Source of the DNA: Paramecium sonneborni
Lineage: Eukaryota; Ciliophora; Oligohymenophorea; Peniculida; Parameciidae
Assembly: GCA_905182985.1 (NCBI GenBank)
Contig: CAJJDN010000180.1
Coordinates: forward strand, 61,706 to 125,705
DNA length: 64,000 nucleotides
Direction: 5' to 3'
Shown one piece after another: positions 24,148 through 36,030 of the stretch. Below the pieces are notes generated by a model, which saw only the letters and a list, made by a program, of their open reading frames with translations, was not told where the DNA came from and searched no databases. The first letter of the stretch is position 1; each line of letters starts with the position of its first letter. The translations under genes were made by a program, and so were the position numbers.

Positions 24148-25858
24148 ATGATAAATTAAAAAAAGATAAAAATAGAGAGTCGTTAAGATTGTATAAAACA
24201 TAAGCTTCCAATTTGTGTAGTAGTATGGGATAAGAAAATGGATAAGAATGAAAGATTATTTTGTTCAGAATGTAAATGTTAAGAGTTATATGAGTGCTAT
24301 GTAATTGATAGAATAGAGTTAAAATGAGAGAAGAGAATAAGTGTCTAATGTTATAATGATGAGTGTATTATAGATTGAGAAATTAGAAAAGAATTTAAAT
24401 ATATTAAAATAAGGAGTAATATAAAGATTAGATAGATTAATAGAGATATGTGGAAGTTGGATTAAGAATTTATATTAATTAAAAGAATAATCAAAAGTAT
24501 TTTAAGATTTTGTTGATGAATTAGATAGTTTAATAAATGAAACAAAAGTAGAAATAAATTTGAAACTGTTAATAGATTAAATAAATAAAATAAATAGAAA
24601 TTAATAACATAAAATTATTGATAGATTGGAAAGATTTCCAGATTTTGAAGAAAAGAATGATTGTATTGAATAATTGAAAAACATAGATTAATTATATATG
24701 ATTATAAAAGAAGAAATTTAAAGTTCAGATGATAATTAAAATTAAGATAGAGATAATTTAAATTAATAGAAATAAGATAATATTGAATTTAAATTAATAG
24801 ATGATTAATATAAATAAAAAGATGATTGTTAAGTTATAGTTTTTGATAAAAGTGGATCAATTATGATATCTAATGATAATGAAAAGATCAAAATATGGAA
24901 TTATAATTTAGGGAAATTAAAATTATTAAATACTTATTAGATACATAATAATTATATTACATGTTTAGTATATAGTAAATAAACAAATAGTTTTGTATCT
25001 GGTTCAGATGATAAAACAATAATTTGTTGGAAATAAAAGAATTAATAAGAATAATAAGAATGGATTTATTCTAATCCATATTAATTACATACTGGATATG
25101 TTAATTGTTTAATATTAAATTAAAATGAAGATCTACTATTTTCAGGTGGAGCAGATAAATCAATTAAAGTTTGGCATTCAGATTTTAATAATAATTAATT
25201 AATTTATCTATATTCACTTAATGAACATTCTAGAACTGTATTATCTTTAAGTCTTAATTAATCAGAAACTTTACTTGCTTCATGTGGATATCAAGAATTT
25301 ATTATCTGGACTAAATCTTTTAGAGATAAAGAAAGATATGAATAACTTAAATAAACTGTTAATAATGGCTCAGATTAATCTCAAATCCTTAAACAACATT
25401 AATTACCTTTATCTGATAAATAATAATTTTAAATCAGTAAATAAAAATAATTAATATCTAATGGATGTAAAATATAATTTATTACTGATCAATTATTCAT
25501 ATGGGTTACAGATGATAAAAATACTAATTAAATCTTAGTATTTGAATAATAAGATGACATTTTTAAATAATCTAATGATAAAACTATTTAATTAATCAAT
25601 AATCAATAATGTGATGATTATTACTACTTTCCTATTGTTTATAATTAAGATAAACAAATTATACTTATTAGACATAAATACCATATCTATCTTATTAATA
25701 AAGAAAATGATGACAAATTTAACATCCTAGCATCTAAGTATTGTAGAACTAAATATAACTATGGTGCAATGACAAATGATGCTAAATATTTAGTATTATG
25801 GGATAAATACTTAAAGAAATATTTATCTTATGAAATTATTATTAAATTTAAATAATGA
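24148..25858 (+). CDS. Cys/His-cluster, coiled-coil and WD40-repeat protein
   Basis: About 560 aa. The chosen start MINQKKIKIESRQ is followed by a Cys/His cluster, CIKHKLPICVVVWD then ERLFCSECKCQE, with the same spacing as in the tail of family copy 1. A frame change at about 24300-24335 needs one small intron whose ends I could not fix (a 28-nt GTA...GAG or a 16-nt GTA...TAG both fit). A coiled coil follows (LIEICGSWIKNLYQLKEQ to about residue 210), then WD40 repeats with IKIWNY, SGSDDKTIICW, SGGADKSIKVW and EFIIWTKSF, making a partial or full propeller, ending at TGA 25856-25858. WD40 propellers bind proteins; partner unknown. It lies between family copies 3 and 4. Confidence 0.75.
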
Positions 25859-25979
25859 AATTATATATCATTCCATCTAATTCTTTTTCCCATTTCTTTA
25901 ATAATAGGTAAATAAAATAAAAATTCAAAATTAGTTATTTTAGAGTTAGTTCTCCAAATATTGAGTGATTAATTTATTT

Positions 25980-26130
25980 TTCATATTTCCTTTCATTAAA
26001 TTGATCTATTCAGTTTTAATCTATATATTTTTATTCAGACTATTCCATATAAACATTATATATCTCTATTACTTCATATCATACATTCTTATTTACATTT
26101 TAATTTGTTTTTCAGAAAGATATCTTATAA
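25980..26130 (-). repeat. Diverged remnant repeat (pair with 27505-27650)
   Basis: About 140 bases here and at 27505-27650 share roughly three quarters of their positions (TTCAGTTTTAAT at one end, CTTATTTACATTT and ATCTTATAA at the other). Read on the minus strand both look like decayed coding sequence (KNKFKCKQE in the second). It lies just downstream of family copy 4 and its counterpart downstream of the position expected for another member, so it may be tail sequence of lost family copies. Confidence 0.4.
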
Positions 26131-26172
26131 AATTATAATTAAATCTAACTCATAATATAAAATAATCATAAA

Positions 26173-26906
26173 TCAACCAAATAATAAGGTTTAGAATTTT
26201 TATGTGAATTTATTTGGATATCTTTAGTATAAATTATTTATAACTTTTTATTATTACAATCTAGATAATATAAATATAATTACTCTGCCCTTTTTATAAT
26301 ATCTTTTTCTGAGGTTATATCTTATAATTAACCATTATTTAATTGATTTATTTGTTAATCAAAAATTTTAGGAAAAACTGATTCATCAAATTTAGCAGCT
26401 AAACCTGTTTCTTGAAGTTAAAATTAATTTAATTAAAAATTTTATGATTCATAAAAATATTTGTACTTTTATAATTCATTTTCTAATGAATTCATCTATT
26501 TTTGATTATTTTAATATATTAGACTTTAATTTTTCTATTATTTATTAGAATCAATAACATTTTTAAGAATTCTATTTGCATTCATTCTCTATTATATCAA
26601 AAAATTTGATAAATTTCTATTCTTTTAATTTTCTTATTATAAACAAAAGTGTATTGTATTTGATAAATTTAATTATAAAAGTATTTTATTATTAATTAAA
26701 GTAACCATTGGATGATTTGGATAATTTTGAAAATGTTCAAGTACAGCATTTCTTGAATATATTAAATTTATTATGTTTTATAGGTCTTAGTAAACATAAT
26801 ATCTAATTTCTGATTATTATTATATTTGAGATTATTGGTATATTTATTATTAATTTTAGAATCCAATTCCATTTCTTTATATTCCACTTTAATGAGTCTT
26901 ACTCAT
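26173..26906 (-). CDS. Family copy 4: intact, 236 aa
   Basis: One 23-nt intron (26261-26283) at the conserved position, leaving 237 codons with TGA at 26173-26175. The N-terminal core YYVYQDLQNIINLIYSRNA and HPMVTLINNKILLQLNLSN is almost identical to copies 2 and 3, but the middle (residues about 90-150) is diverged and more Asn/Gln-rich, and the tail is only about 30 residues (LQQQKVINNLYQRYPNKF). Conserved FDESVFPKIFDQQINQ matches the FDESV block of the others. Unknown function. Confidence 0.68.
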
Positions 26907-28115
26907 TTTATAATTATATTTCTCAATAGAAATACTTATAATAGAATAAATTAATAGAATAAAATTTTTTTTATTATATTAATTTTAGTTAAAGTTTGAA
27001 GTTAACCTGTAATTAAATGAAATAAATAAGTCACTAATAAATAAAGAATACACTAAATTCTAATTCAATCATTATTCTAATTAATATATTAATTTAATGA
27101 TATTAAATGAATGAATTTTTATTTCTTAAAAATACTCTTGAATAATTTCAATTGATAACAAATTCAATATATGTTAAATTATAATATGATAATTTGAAAT
27201 TTCATTTTTAAATAGATAGAAATTGATAGTTAATACTATTAAATGTTTAAAGTATTATGCAAAAAAATAAAGGTCATTAAAATATCTAAAATAATATATA
27301 ATCAAGAATATTCAATAGAATTAAGTTCGTATATTTTAATTATTAGAAGTTATAAATGTATAAATATTTTCAGGCAGAATGAGATCTTTTTAATTAAATT
27401 AATATTTACTTACAATATCTCAAATACTTAAGATAAAAGTAAAAAAATAATTGAATCGTTTAGTATTTAAATACCCTAAACTTTAATTATAAAAAGCTTA
27501 ATTTATTCAGTTTTAATGCAAATCTACTTAATTCATATTATTCCAACTTTATATAGACTTTTTATCTATCTCTACTACTTCATGTAATAATTTCTTATTT
27601 ACATTTAAATTTGTTTTTGCTTAAAAACATCTTATAATAATTAATAATTTAACATTATTAATTTTTTTTTTGAATTTGATTAACTCATTATCATTCATAT
27701 TATGATTCAAAATCTAACATTCTTAATTTTTAAAATAAATATGCAATTTTTTGGTTTACATTCATTAGTTAATTATTTACATCCAATTAAGTATACTTCT
27801 TCTAGAATTTATAATATATAATAATATTAAGATATATTAATCAGTAATATAAGATAAGTAGATGTAATTTAAAGTTTAACAATTATTAGCTATATAATGA
27901 AAACTTTATCTGTAATACCATCACATTAATTTAAATTCACTCATAAAATTGTTTATTATGAAATAATAATTACATTGAGTTTTATTAATATCTTTAGATA
28001 GCTTATTTTTTAATGATTCTTAAATACTTATTCAATTTTATTAAATTGGCTAAGTTTAATTATGATTTAATTGGAATAGTTATTAAAGTAATAAATGTAA
28101 AGTTTTTAGATTATA
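26907..28115. other. Long AT-rich region with a diverged repeat
   Basis: No intact gene. It contains the repeat partner at 27505-27650 and scattered A/T runs. Short open stretches (for example 27243-27430) have no protein-like composition. Confidence 0.45.
27505..27650 (-). repeat. Diverged remnant repeat (pair with 25980-26130)
   Basis: Partner of the repeat at 25980-26130; see there. Both are probably leftovers of older duplications in the family cluster. Confidence 0.4.
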
Positions 28116-28410
28116 TCATTATTTAAAGAATTAATTAATAATTTAAAACATTTGATCTTGATCATATTCATCAGCATTTATTTCTAACTCAATCAACGTT
28201 TCATAAGAGTTTTGTATCATCTATAGAACTTCTTAATATTTAATTTATAAGATTTTCTTCGCATGCCACTTTAATAAAAGCCTTAGCCTTATAATAAAAT
28301 TTGATAAAAATAAACCAATTAATTTTTATACTTCATCATTAATTATATTAAAAGATTTTAATAATTATAATTCAACATAAATATATGTTATTCTTATAAT
28401 TTAAATTCAT
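28116..28410 (-). pseudogene. Unrecognised coding fragment
   Basis: Open, protein-like minus-strand stretch from about 28400 to TGA at 28116-28118, including LIGLFLSNFIIRLRLL and QNSYETLIELEINADEYDQD. No ATG opens it in frame, so it is either a terminal exon of a gene I cannot complete or a gene remnant. It lies 560 bp downstream of family copy 5. Confidence 0.35.
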
Positions 28411-28673
28411 ATTATTAAAATATAAACTTTTTTATATCAATAAGATAACAGACTGATGGATTTATACAATTTTCTTGAAAGTTCTAAAAAGATTAAAAGG
28501 AAAATGCAGTTTCAAGATGGAAACATTGTTTAATTTCATCATTCATCTATAATTTATTTAAAATTTAAGTATTAAAAATAATCTAGAAAGATTTTATTAA
28601 ATTATATATATTTTAAAAATAGAAATGTTAATAAAATATGATTACTTATAATTTATTGATAAAATATATCAAA

Positions 28674-29854
28674 TCATTCCATTTTGTAACATTTTTTGAA
28701 TTCTTGGTAAAATTAATAATTATATTTTTCTGAAAATAATTCTTCTGGTTTTTCCCTTTGGATAGATATTTTATTCTTCTTAATTTATTCCAAATAGTTA
28801 AAGAAATAAATAATATGGTTTATTTCAGGCTTTTTTGTATTATGTTCTGCAGTAAAAAGTCTGAAAAAATAGAACAATTAATAGTGATCATAAAACAAAT
28901 TATTGCCACTTAATCTCAAATCTTAAATCTATTTCAAATATTATTCATATTAATAATCACTAAGCAAAACATGTATTAAATTTTAATATTCTTAAATAAA
29001 TTAATCCATCTATTGTTTATTATCGATTCCGTTCTTATAGAATTGTTAAAATTTAATAAATTCATTTTAAATAGTTTCTTCTTCTGTATTATTATTTTTT
29101 ATCTAGCTTCCTCCTGTGTTTATTTAGTGAAAATTTTACTTTAACTTATCTCTAACTTTATTTTAAAACTATCTACAATAATAATTATAAAATACTTTGC
29201 TGTTTTTAAAATATCACATTCTAAGGGAGTATCATAACTTTAACCATTTCTTAATGAATTAGCTCTTGAATCAATAGTGAATTCGGCTGAAATTCTTTTA
29301 ATTAAATCCGATTCTTCTGATTTAGCAACTAAACCTGTTTCTTGTAATTTATATTTATTCATTTTAAAATTGCCATTCTAATAATCATTAGAGTATTCTA
29401 TTAATGCTGTTTATATTGAATCTTCATTATTCACATATTCTTCTTCTATTTCGTTATTTCTGATTATCCGACTTGAATTTTAATTTGATGAGTTCATTTC
29501 AATATCATTAAAATTAATAACATTTTTAAGAATTCTATATGCTATCAATCTCTCTTATATCAAAAATTTAGATAAATATGAATCCCTTTAATATTATTAT
29601 TACAAGCCTAAATGTATTGTATTTGATTAATTTAAATATAGTAGTATTTTGTTATTCATCCTAGAAACGATAGGATGATATGGATCATTCTTAAAATGTT
29701 CAAGTATAGCATTCCTTCCATATATTAAATTTATTAAGATTTATAAGTCTTCGTAAACATATTATCTAAATTCATGACATTTTTTTTGAGATTCTTGGTA
29801 ATATTAAGTGTATTGTTGTTAATTTTATTAGTACTTGCAATTTAAACGATTCAT
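28674..29854 (-). CDS. Family copy 5: intact, 385 aa, longest conserved tail
   Basis: One 23-nt intron (29173-29195) at the family position gives 386 codons with TGA at 28674-28676. The core is more diverged than in copies 1-4 (RQYVYEDLQILINLIYGRNA, HPIVSRMNNKILLYLNQSN, AKSEESDLIKRISAEF). After the intron QFQNKVRDKLKQNFHQINTG matches the tails of copies 2 and 3, then about 170 copy-specific residues follow, rich in Tyr and Phe (YQLFYFFRLFTAEHN, YFFNYLEQIKKNKISI). Middle residues EYVNNEDSIQTALIEYSNDY are shared with copy 2. It looks helical throughout. Function unknown. Confidence 0.72.
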
Positions 29855-30284
29855 TCGACAATTATATTATTAAATCTGATATAGGCAAAGTCTTATTTAA
29901 TAGTTTTTAATAGAATAAAAATATTTGATTGTTTTTAAATTATAATTTATTAGTTAATTATTTTTCACACAATTTGAATAAACTTAATCACAGCAGAGTT
30001 TTTTATATTGGTCAAAAATGATTAAATATGAAAAGAAATATATTTAAATGGCAAGATTATTTATTAATCATATAAAAATCAACATAATCTTTAAATTTCT
30101 TGATAACTCTAAAATTGATTTAGTTTTAGTAAATAAATATACTTAAATAACTGAGAGTACCTAAAGCTTAAGATAATGATTAGATTTAATATTAATATCA
30201 ATAATTCTAATAGTTATATTGAATAAATATAAAATAAATTTATTATATTAAACATAAAATAAAAGATTATATTATTAATATAAA
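29855..30284. other. AT-rich intergenic region
   Basis: Upstream region shared by the divergent genes at 28674 and 30285. No coding signal or repeat seen. Confidence 0.5.
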
Positions 30285-31232
30285 ATGGGGGATTCTTTAG
30301 AGTCTCCAGAGGAGAAAGATATGAAATAAGTAAAAGGAGTTAAGAACTCAGTTCATTTTGAAGATATGAGTTAAATAAAGAGAAAGGAGAAAGGTAATAA
30401 GCTAATTCAGAATGAATGTGATAAATTTAAGTATTTATTCTAAATTCCGAATATAATTTCTGATCCAAAACTAGTATAACGTAGAAAGACATTTGAGACA
30501 TTTACAAAGAATGCAAATTTAGAATTATATTATATGCATTTAAAAAAGGCATCAGGTATAGCAAGGAGTATATCATAAAAGGCAGATTATAAAGAAGTGA
30601 TAGCAAAAATACATAATAATAAGATATAAGATTAATTTGTACACAAATTACAAAAGAATAAGGGATTGATATTAACAAATGAGTTATGGTCAAATAAATT
30701 ATTAAGTTAAGTATCTGATTAATCAAGATTGAAAGAATTATCATAAATGTTGTAATTGTAAAAGATTAAGTAGAATTCTGAAGAACAATTATAGAATTAT
30801 GAATAATACTTTAAATAGTTTTTGAAATAAAAATGTTAGAATGAATTAGATATAAGAAAAGGAGAGATCAATGATTTAGATGAATAAGCAACTCTTGATT
30901 AAACATATAAAGATAGTCGTATTTTATCAAGGAATTAAAGCGTTCCAATAATGAAATAGACAGATTAAAGTTTTTTTTCAAGGGAAATATTAACAGCTTA
31001 GATAGATAAAAAAAGAAGAATAGGAGAATCTTAACATAGTACATATAAATTAGCTGAATTATTAAAGTTATCAAATGAAGAGATAAATTCAACTTAAGGA
31101 ATTGTTATAAAATTAAAAAGATTCTCAAAAGAACAAGCAGAAATATAAGATAAACCTAAAAATATTAGAATAAGGAAGCTATTTGCTCAATAACTCAATA
31201 ATGTAATTAAGAATTCAAAGAAGATCAATTGA
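30285..31232 (+). CDS. Coiled-coil protein, 315 aa
   Basis: Single exon of 316 codons, ATG 30285 to TGA 31230-31232. It begins MGDSLESPEEKDMKQVKG. Charged throughout, with QKRK/KKRR basic patches and long helical, heptad-like stretches (LKELSQMLQLQKIKQ, EEQLQNYEQYFKQFLKQK). A block near residues 80-110 (RRKTFETFTKNANLELYYM) is the least low-complexity part. The C-terminus is basic (RKLFAQQLNNVIKNSKK). No enzyme, membrane or known repeat motif. Probably a structural protein; nothing more can be said. Confidence 0.72.
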
Positions 31233-31660
31233 TTTAAATATATATATATTATTGATCTAATTGGTGTGTATAGATTAAATATATTCATTCTGAATAGAAA
31301 TCTATGATAATTCCTAAGAATCAAATAAATTATAATCCATAATGTGTTAACCATAAAGTGTCTTTGTTATTATTCAAATTTATAAATTTATTATAAATGT
31401 AATATAGCTGAAGACACAAATGTTAACTAAGTAAGTAAACCTGTATATACATTACTTTAAATTGTTGAGATACTCAATAAACTTAAAGTATTGTATAATA
31501 TATACATACCTGCTATCCATATAGAAATATTCTCCTATTAACATATTCTTTTTACTCTGGACCTTTAAAGAAACCATTTATTAGAACTTAATGTAGTATG
31601 AATATAATATTCTATTGATATTGACAGTCTTTTAGTAAATAAATTCAGTCATCTCTGTAC
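31233..31660. other. Intergenic region between convergent genes
   Basis: No coding signal. A loose inverted pair GTGTTAACCATAAAGTGTC (31348) and GACACAAATGTTAAC (31415) could form a hairpin but is imperfect. Confidence 0.4.
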
Positions 31661-32449
31661 TCATTAATAATAATAATCATTCATGTTTTTGAAGATGTCT
31701 TATATTATTCCTGGCACCTGATCATTCCATATCTTATTAAATTAATTTTTATCAATCAGTTTCAGTCTATTTATTGGATGTGCTACTATATGATATACTT
31801 CATTTTCGAATTGAGAGATCATCATTCGTTTCCCTTTGTGTGTTTTTTTTTGATTTATTATGATCGTTTTTAGTTTAGGTATTCTTGATGATTCACTTTT
31901 ATCTAATTATTACCTAAGTAGACCTTATCGAACCTTAATCATACTTAAGATATCATTTTCTATTATTGAAGTAGTTTTTTCTACTGATAGAATAGATAGT
32001 AAGTTTGTACTTGTAATAACACCTTATGCTGATAGATCATATATTTAAAAGCATAAATTCAAGTATTATTATCTATCCAATTGTTACAATGAAGTAACAA
32101 GTTATTCATACATTTAGTATGTTAAAGTATCTGGGATTTTAAGTACTTTATTAATTTGTTCAACAATGATCTGACTGTAGAATTCTCTTAAATATCTCAA
32201 GAGTTATGCACGATGCATTCTAATACCAGTTCGATCAACATTGATAATGCGATTGTAAGTATTATGAACACTAACTTGTTAATTAATTATCTTTTATCTT
32301 TATTAATAAGTGTCCCCTGGAATAGAATCTTAATGTTTCATAACTACATCTATTGTTTCTGCTCTAATTTTCTACTTATGAGTATTTTGTTGAGTTCTAC
32401 TCATTGATTTAGATAATCTATCAAAACTGGAAGGAGACTTCTTTTGCAT
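31661..32449 (-). CDS. EF-hand-like protein, 262 aa
   Basis: Single exon of 263 codons, ATG at 32449, TGA at 31661-31663. The N-terminus MQKKSPSSFDRLSKSMSRTQ is Ser-rich and probably disordered. The middle contains two helix-loop-helix-like units: RIINVDRTGIRMHRAQLLRY, and QIYDLSAQGVITSTNLLSIL whose 12-residue loop D-L-S-A-Q-G-V-I-T-S-T-N has the EF-hand Gly at position 6 and Ile at 8 but Asn instead of Glu at 12. The layout (FxxYD..G.I) resembles calcineurin-B/calcyphosin-type proteins that may have lost calcium binding. The C-terminal 60 residues (NKIWNDQVPGIIQDIFKNM) are helical. Role unknown. Confidence 0.65.
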
Positions 32450-32556
32450 GTTCTATGGAAGGACACGACAGTATTATTTAATGAGAGTTGCTTAGAATTC
32501 ATATATTTAGATCAATACCATAGAGATTATGGTGAAATGCATGACTTGTTATATAC

Positions 32557-33110
32557 TCAATTTAATTCATTAATCCTATCAAGTACTTATTCTTTCTAAT
32601 ATAAACATTATAATTTATCATCATTCATTTCTGATAATATTTCAAATACTCATACTAAACTAAACCAATTTATTATTATTCCATACTGTATTTTCAAGAC
32701 TTCAACTAATTTAATTTATCTATATCATCTCTAATTCTTCTTACTATCTCATTCCTTTTCTATTTAATAATTCAACATTGTATAACATTCAAAATAATAT
32801 TCAGAAATCTATTCCAATTCTACTAGTTTTAATAATTTTATATTCTCAATCTACTTTAATAAATTAATTGATAATTAGATCATCTAAATTTAAGAACCTT
32901 TTTCTCATAATTACTTTTATTCTTTTCTATTAATACCATCTCAAAGACTAATTAAAATAATCAATACAATCATCATATTTATAATATAATTCTTTATCAT
33001 GATATTCATTTATTTATATCTATCTTTTTTTTATGATATATAATCAAACAAATATTAATCTAAATTCATTCCATTGGTTACAATCAGATTATTTTATTTC
33101 ATCTTCTGAA
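32557..33110 (-). CDS. Unresolved multi-exon gene
   Basis: Minus-strand coding signal in several frames: NKSNYEKKVLKF near 32920, ELEQISEYYFECYTMLNYQ near 32800, and a C-terminal piece QKEQVLDRINELN ending at TGA 32557-32559. Small introns are needed between them and the start was not found. No family recognised; helical, acidic composition. Confidence 0.35.
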
Positions 33111-33120
33111 ATTGTACACA

Positions 33121-34175
33121 CTTAATTTTAACAAGCACTTACTATTATTAATTGTATTTAGAAGTATCTCTTTTTCATTAAACGAACATAATTTTATTTA
33201 TTTTGAAATTAAATTCGATTCACGCAGTTATAATTAAAAATAACTTAACATATCATTCAATTATTAATTACTTCTTATAGTATCAGACTCTTAATATTCT
33301 TATTGATTATAGTCTTAATTATGATCATGATCATTTTTTAATATTATGGTTATAACTATTAAGTTTGAATCTCTAATGCTGGTTATAGTTAGATTAGAAT
33401 TATTTTAAGAAAAGCTCTTATTTAAAATAATTCTTATACTTGATCTGCATTTTTATTTGATATTGAGAAAAATGAGTAGCTAAACATAATAATCTTCAAA
33501 TTTGATTGTATAAACTATAAGTTTATTCGTGTAGAGTTTAAATAAAATTTTAGTTTTAAAATAAAATTATTATTATTTTAGAGTAATTACAATATTAAAA
33601 TAAATTAATTATTTAAATTTGTTAAAATTGTATGCAATATATAAGCATCACTATAATTAAATTATATTTTTTTCCAATAATTCTAACAATAGTCAGAGAC
33701 TTTTATTTAATATTTGAAACAAAATAAATTTTTACAGTTCTTCATCAAATTATATATTAATTAATTTTTTAGGATCATTAATTTATAGAGCTAAAGAATT
33801 CTTTTAACCAAATAATAAATAGATAATATATAATAAAGACTAAATTATAATCTTTAACTCAATTAATTATTTTTAATTTAATGAAAACAATAATCAAATG
33901 GGTAGTGTTATAAATTAAAGTATTTATTTCTAGTTATTAAAATTTATTTTTAAAGACTTATTATTAGGATAATTAAAGCAATAAAAAGAATCCATAATTT
34001 CTATCTTATTCTTTCTTGTTTTACTTAGATATTATAATTGGATTAGTAAATTGATGTTTTTTTAAAGTATCTTTTTTTAACTTCAATGAGTTTGTATTTA
34101 AAATTTTTATTTTATAATCTCTTGATTATTGAATATATAAAAACAATAAATCTTTTTAATTTTTTTTAATAGAAG
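33121..34175. other. About 1 kb AT-rich noncoding region
   Basis: No coding signal on either strand apart from very short open stretches. It is the upstream region of the 132-aa gene and unusually long for this compact genome. Confidence 0.45.
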
Positions 34176-34570
34176 ATGGGAAAAGAAATTATCAGTAATG
34201 GAAAAGCAGATGGTCGATCATCCATGGGGAACTATGACTCCTATAAGACTTTTGGATAAGCATTTAAAGCTGCTCATTCTTCAGGTGGACCAGGACATAC
34301 TTTCACTTATCGTGGGAAAATGTACACAACAGATTGTAAGGACGGAGGGGATTATCGAAAAAAAAAAGATGATAGAGGTTCTTTCCTTCATCGTGTAAGC
34401 CAATATGGACATCAAATCAATAAATTTGTCAAAGAATCAACAGGTTTTCATTGCCAAGATTATCTAACTGGAAGAGGCTATAAATGGTCATCTGATGTAG
34501 ATAAGCAAAGAGTTGAATATCATCGACGTGAGATTGAAAAGTAATAGAAAAAATAATAAAAAAAAAAAAA
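34176..34570 (+). other. False duplicate of the 132-aa gene at 35632
   Basis: Same sequence as 35632-36026, cut before the stop codon by the N at 34571. Part of the contig overlap; not an independent gene. Confidence 0.88.
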
Positions 34571-35631
34571 NACACACTTAATTTTAACAAGCACTTACTA
34601 TTATTAATTGTATTTAGAAGTATCTCTTTTTCATTAAACGAACATAATTTTATTTATTTTGAAATTAAATTCGATTCACGCAGTTATAATTAAAAATAAC
34701 TTAACATATCATTCAATTATTAATTACTTCTTATAGTATCAGACTCTTAATATTCTTATTGATTATAGTCTTAATTATGATCATGATCATTTTTTAATAT
34801 TATGGTTATAACTATTAAGTTTGAATCTCTAATGCTGGTTATAGTTAGATTAGAATTATTTTAAGAAAAGCTCTTATTTAAAATAATTCTTATACTTGAT
34901 CTGCATTTTTATTTGATATTGAGAAAAATGAGTAGCTAAACATAATAATCTTCAAATTTGATTGTATAAACTATAAGTTTATTCGTGTAGAGTTTAAATA
35001 AAATTTTAGTTTTAAAATAAAATTATTATTATTTTAGAGTAATTACAATATTAAAATAAATTAATTATTTAAATTTGTTAAAATTGTATGCAATATATAA
35101 GCATCACTATAATTAAATTATATTTTTTTCCAATAATTCTAACAATAGTCAGAGACTTTTATTTAATATTTGAAACAAAATAAATTTTTACAGTTCTTCA
35201 TCAAATTATATATTAATTAATTTTTTAGGATCATTAATTTATAGAGCTAAAGAATTCTTTTAACCAAATAATAAATAGATAATATATAATAAAGACTAAA
35301 TTATAATCTTTAACTCAATTAATTATTTTTAATTTAATGAAAACAATAATCAAATGGGTAGTGTTATAAATTAAAGTATTTATTTCTAGTTATTAAAATT
35401 TATTTTTAAAGACTTATTATTAGGATAATTAAAGCAATAAAAAGAATCCATAATTTCTATCTTATTCTTTCTTGTTTTACTTAGATATTATAATTGGATT
35501 AGTAAATTGATGTTTTTTTAAAGTATCTTTTTTTAACTTCAATGAGTTTGTATTTAAAATTTTTATTTTATAATCTCTTGATTATTGAATATATAAAAAC
35601 AATAAATCTTTTTAATTTTTTTTAATAGAAG

Positions 35632-36030
35632 ATGGGAAAAGAAATTATCAGTAATGGAAAAGCAGATGGTCGATCATCCATGGGGAACTATGACTCCTAT
35701 AAGACTTTTGGATAAGCATTTAAAGCTGCTCATTCTTCAGGTGGACCAGGACATACTTTCACTTATCGTGGGAAAATGTACACAACAGATTGTAAGGACG
35801 GAGGGGATTATCGAAAAAAAAAAGATGATAGAGGTTCTTTCCTTCATCGTGTAAGCCAATATGGACATCAAATCAATAAATTTGTCAAAGAATCAACAGG
35901 TTTTCATTGCCAAGATTATCTAACTGGAAGAGGCTATAAATGGTCATCTGATGTAGATAAGCAAAGAGTTGAATATCATCGACGTGAGATTGAAAAGTAA
36001 TAGAAAAAATAATAAAAAAAAAAAAAATGA
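35632..36030 (+). CDS. 132-aa protein with phage/bacteria-like F-x-Y-x-G-K-x-Y-x-T motif
   Basis: Single exon, 133 codons, ATG 35632 to TGA 36028-36030. GC and codon use are clearly higher than in the neighbours, and only a few Gln are written TAA/TAG. The core reads YKTFGQAFKAAHSSGG, PGHTFTYRGKMYTTDCKDGG: the spacing A-F-x-x-A, then G-x-x-x-F-x-Y-x-G-K-x-Y-x-T resembles a short motif I associate with bacterial and phage structural proteins. The second half is basic and His/Arg rich (HRVSQYGHQINKF, WSSDVDKQRVEYHRRE) and ends in QQKKQQKKKK. A homopolymer of 12 A precedes the stop. Source and function unknown; transfer from a bacterium or phage is possible but unproven. Confidence 0.6.

Larger units (their letters stand above)
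33116..36026. repeat. Unmerged contig overlap around single N (33116-34570 and 34572-36026)
   Basis: 1455 bases on each side of the N at 34571 are identical as far as I compared, ending in the same poly-A run. It has the same end-to-end arrangement as the join at 5996. The locus is most likely single and should be read 1-34570 continuing at 36027. Confidence 0.9.

Noticed and set aside
29173..29195. Homopolymer frameshift in family copy 5 (four versus five T)
   Set aside because: The segment is the family's conserved mini-intron (GTA...TAG, 23 nt); removing it restores the frame.
31340..31430. Inverted repeat as a terminator or mobile-element end
   Set aside because: The match is short and imperfect, with no transposase or target duplication; chance is adequate in such AT-rich DNA.
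34176..36030. Two tandem copies of the 132-aa gene as a recent duplication
   Set aside because: The copies are identical including flanks and are separated by exactly one N at a contig edge; assembly artefact is far more likely.
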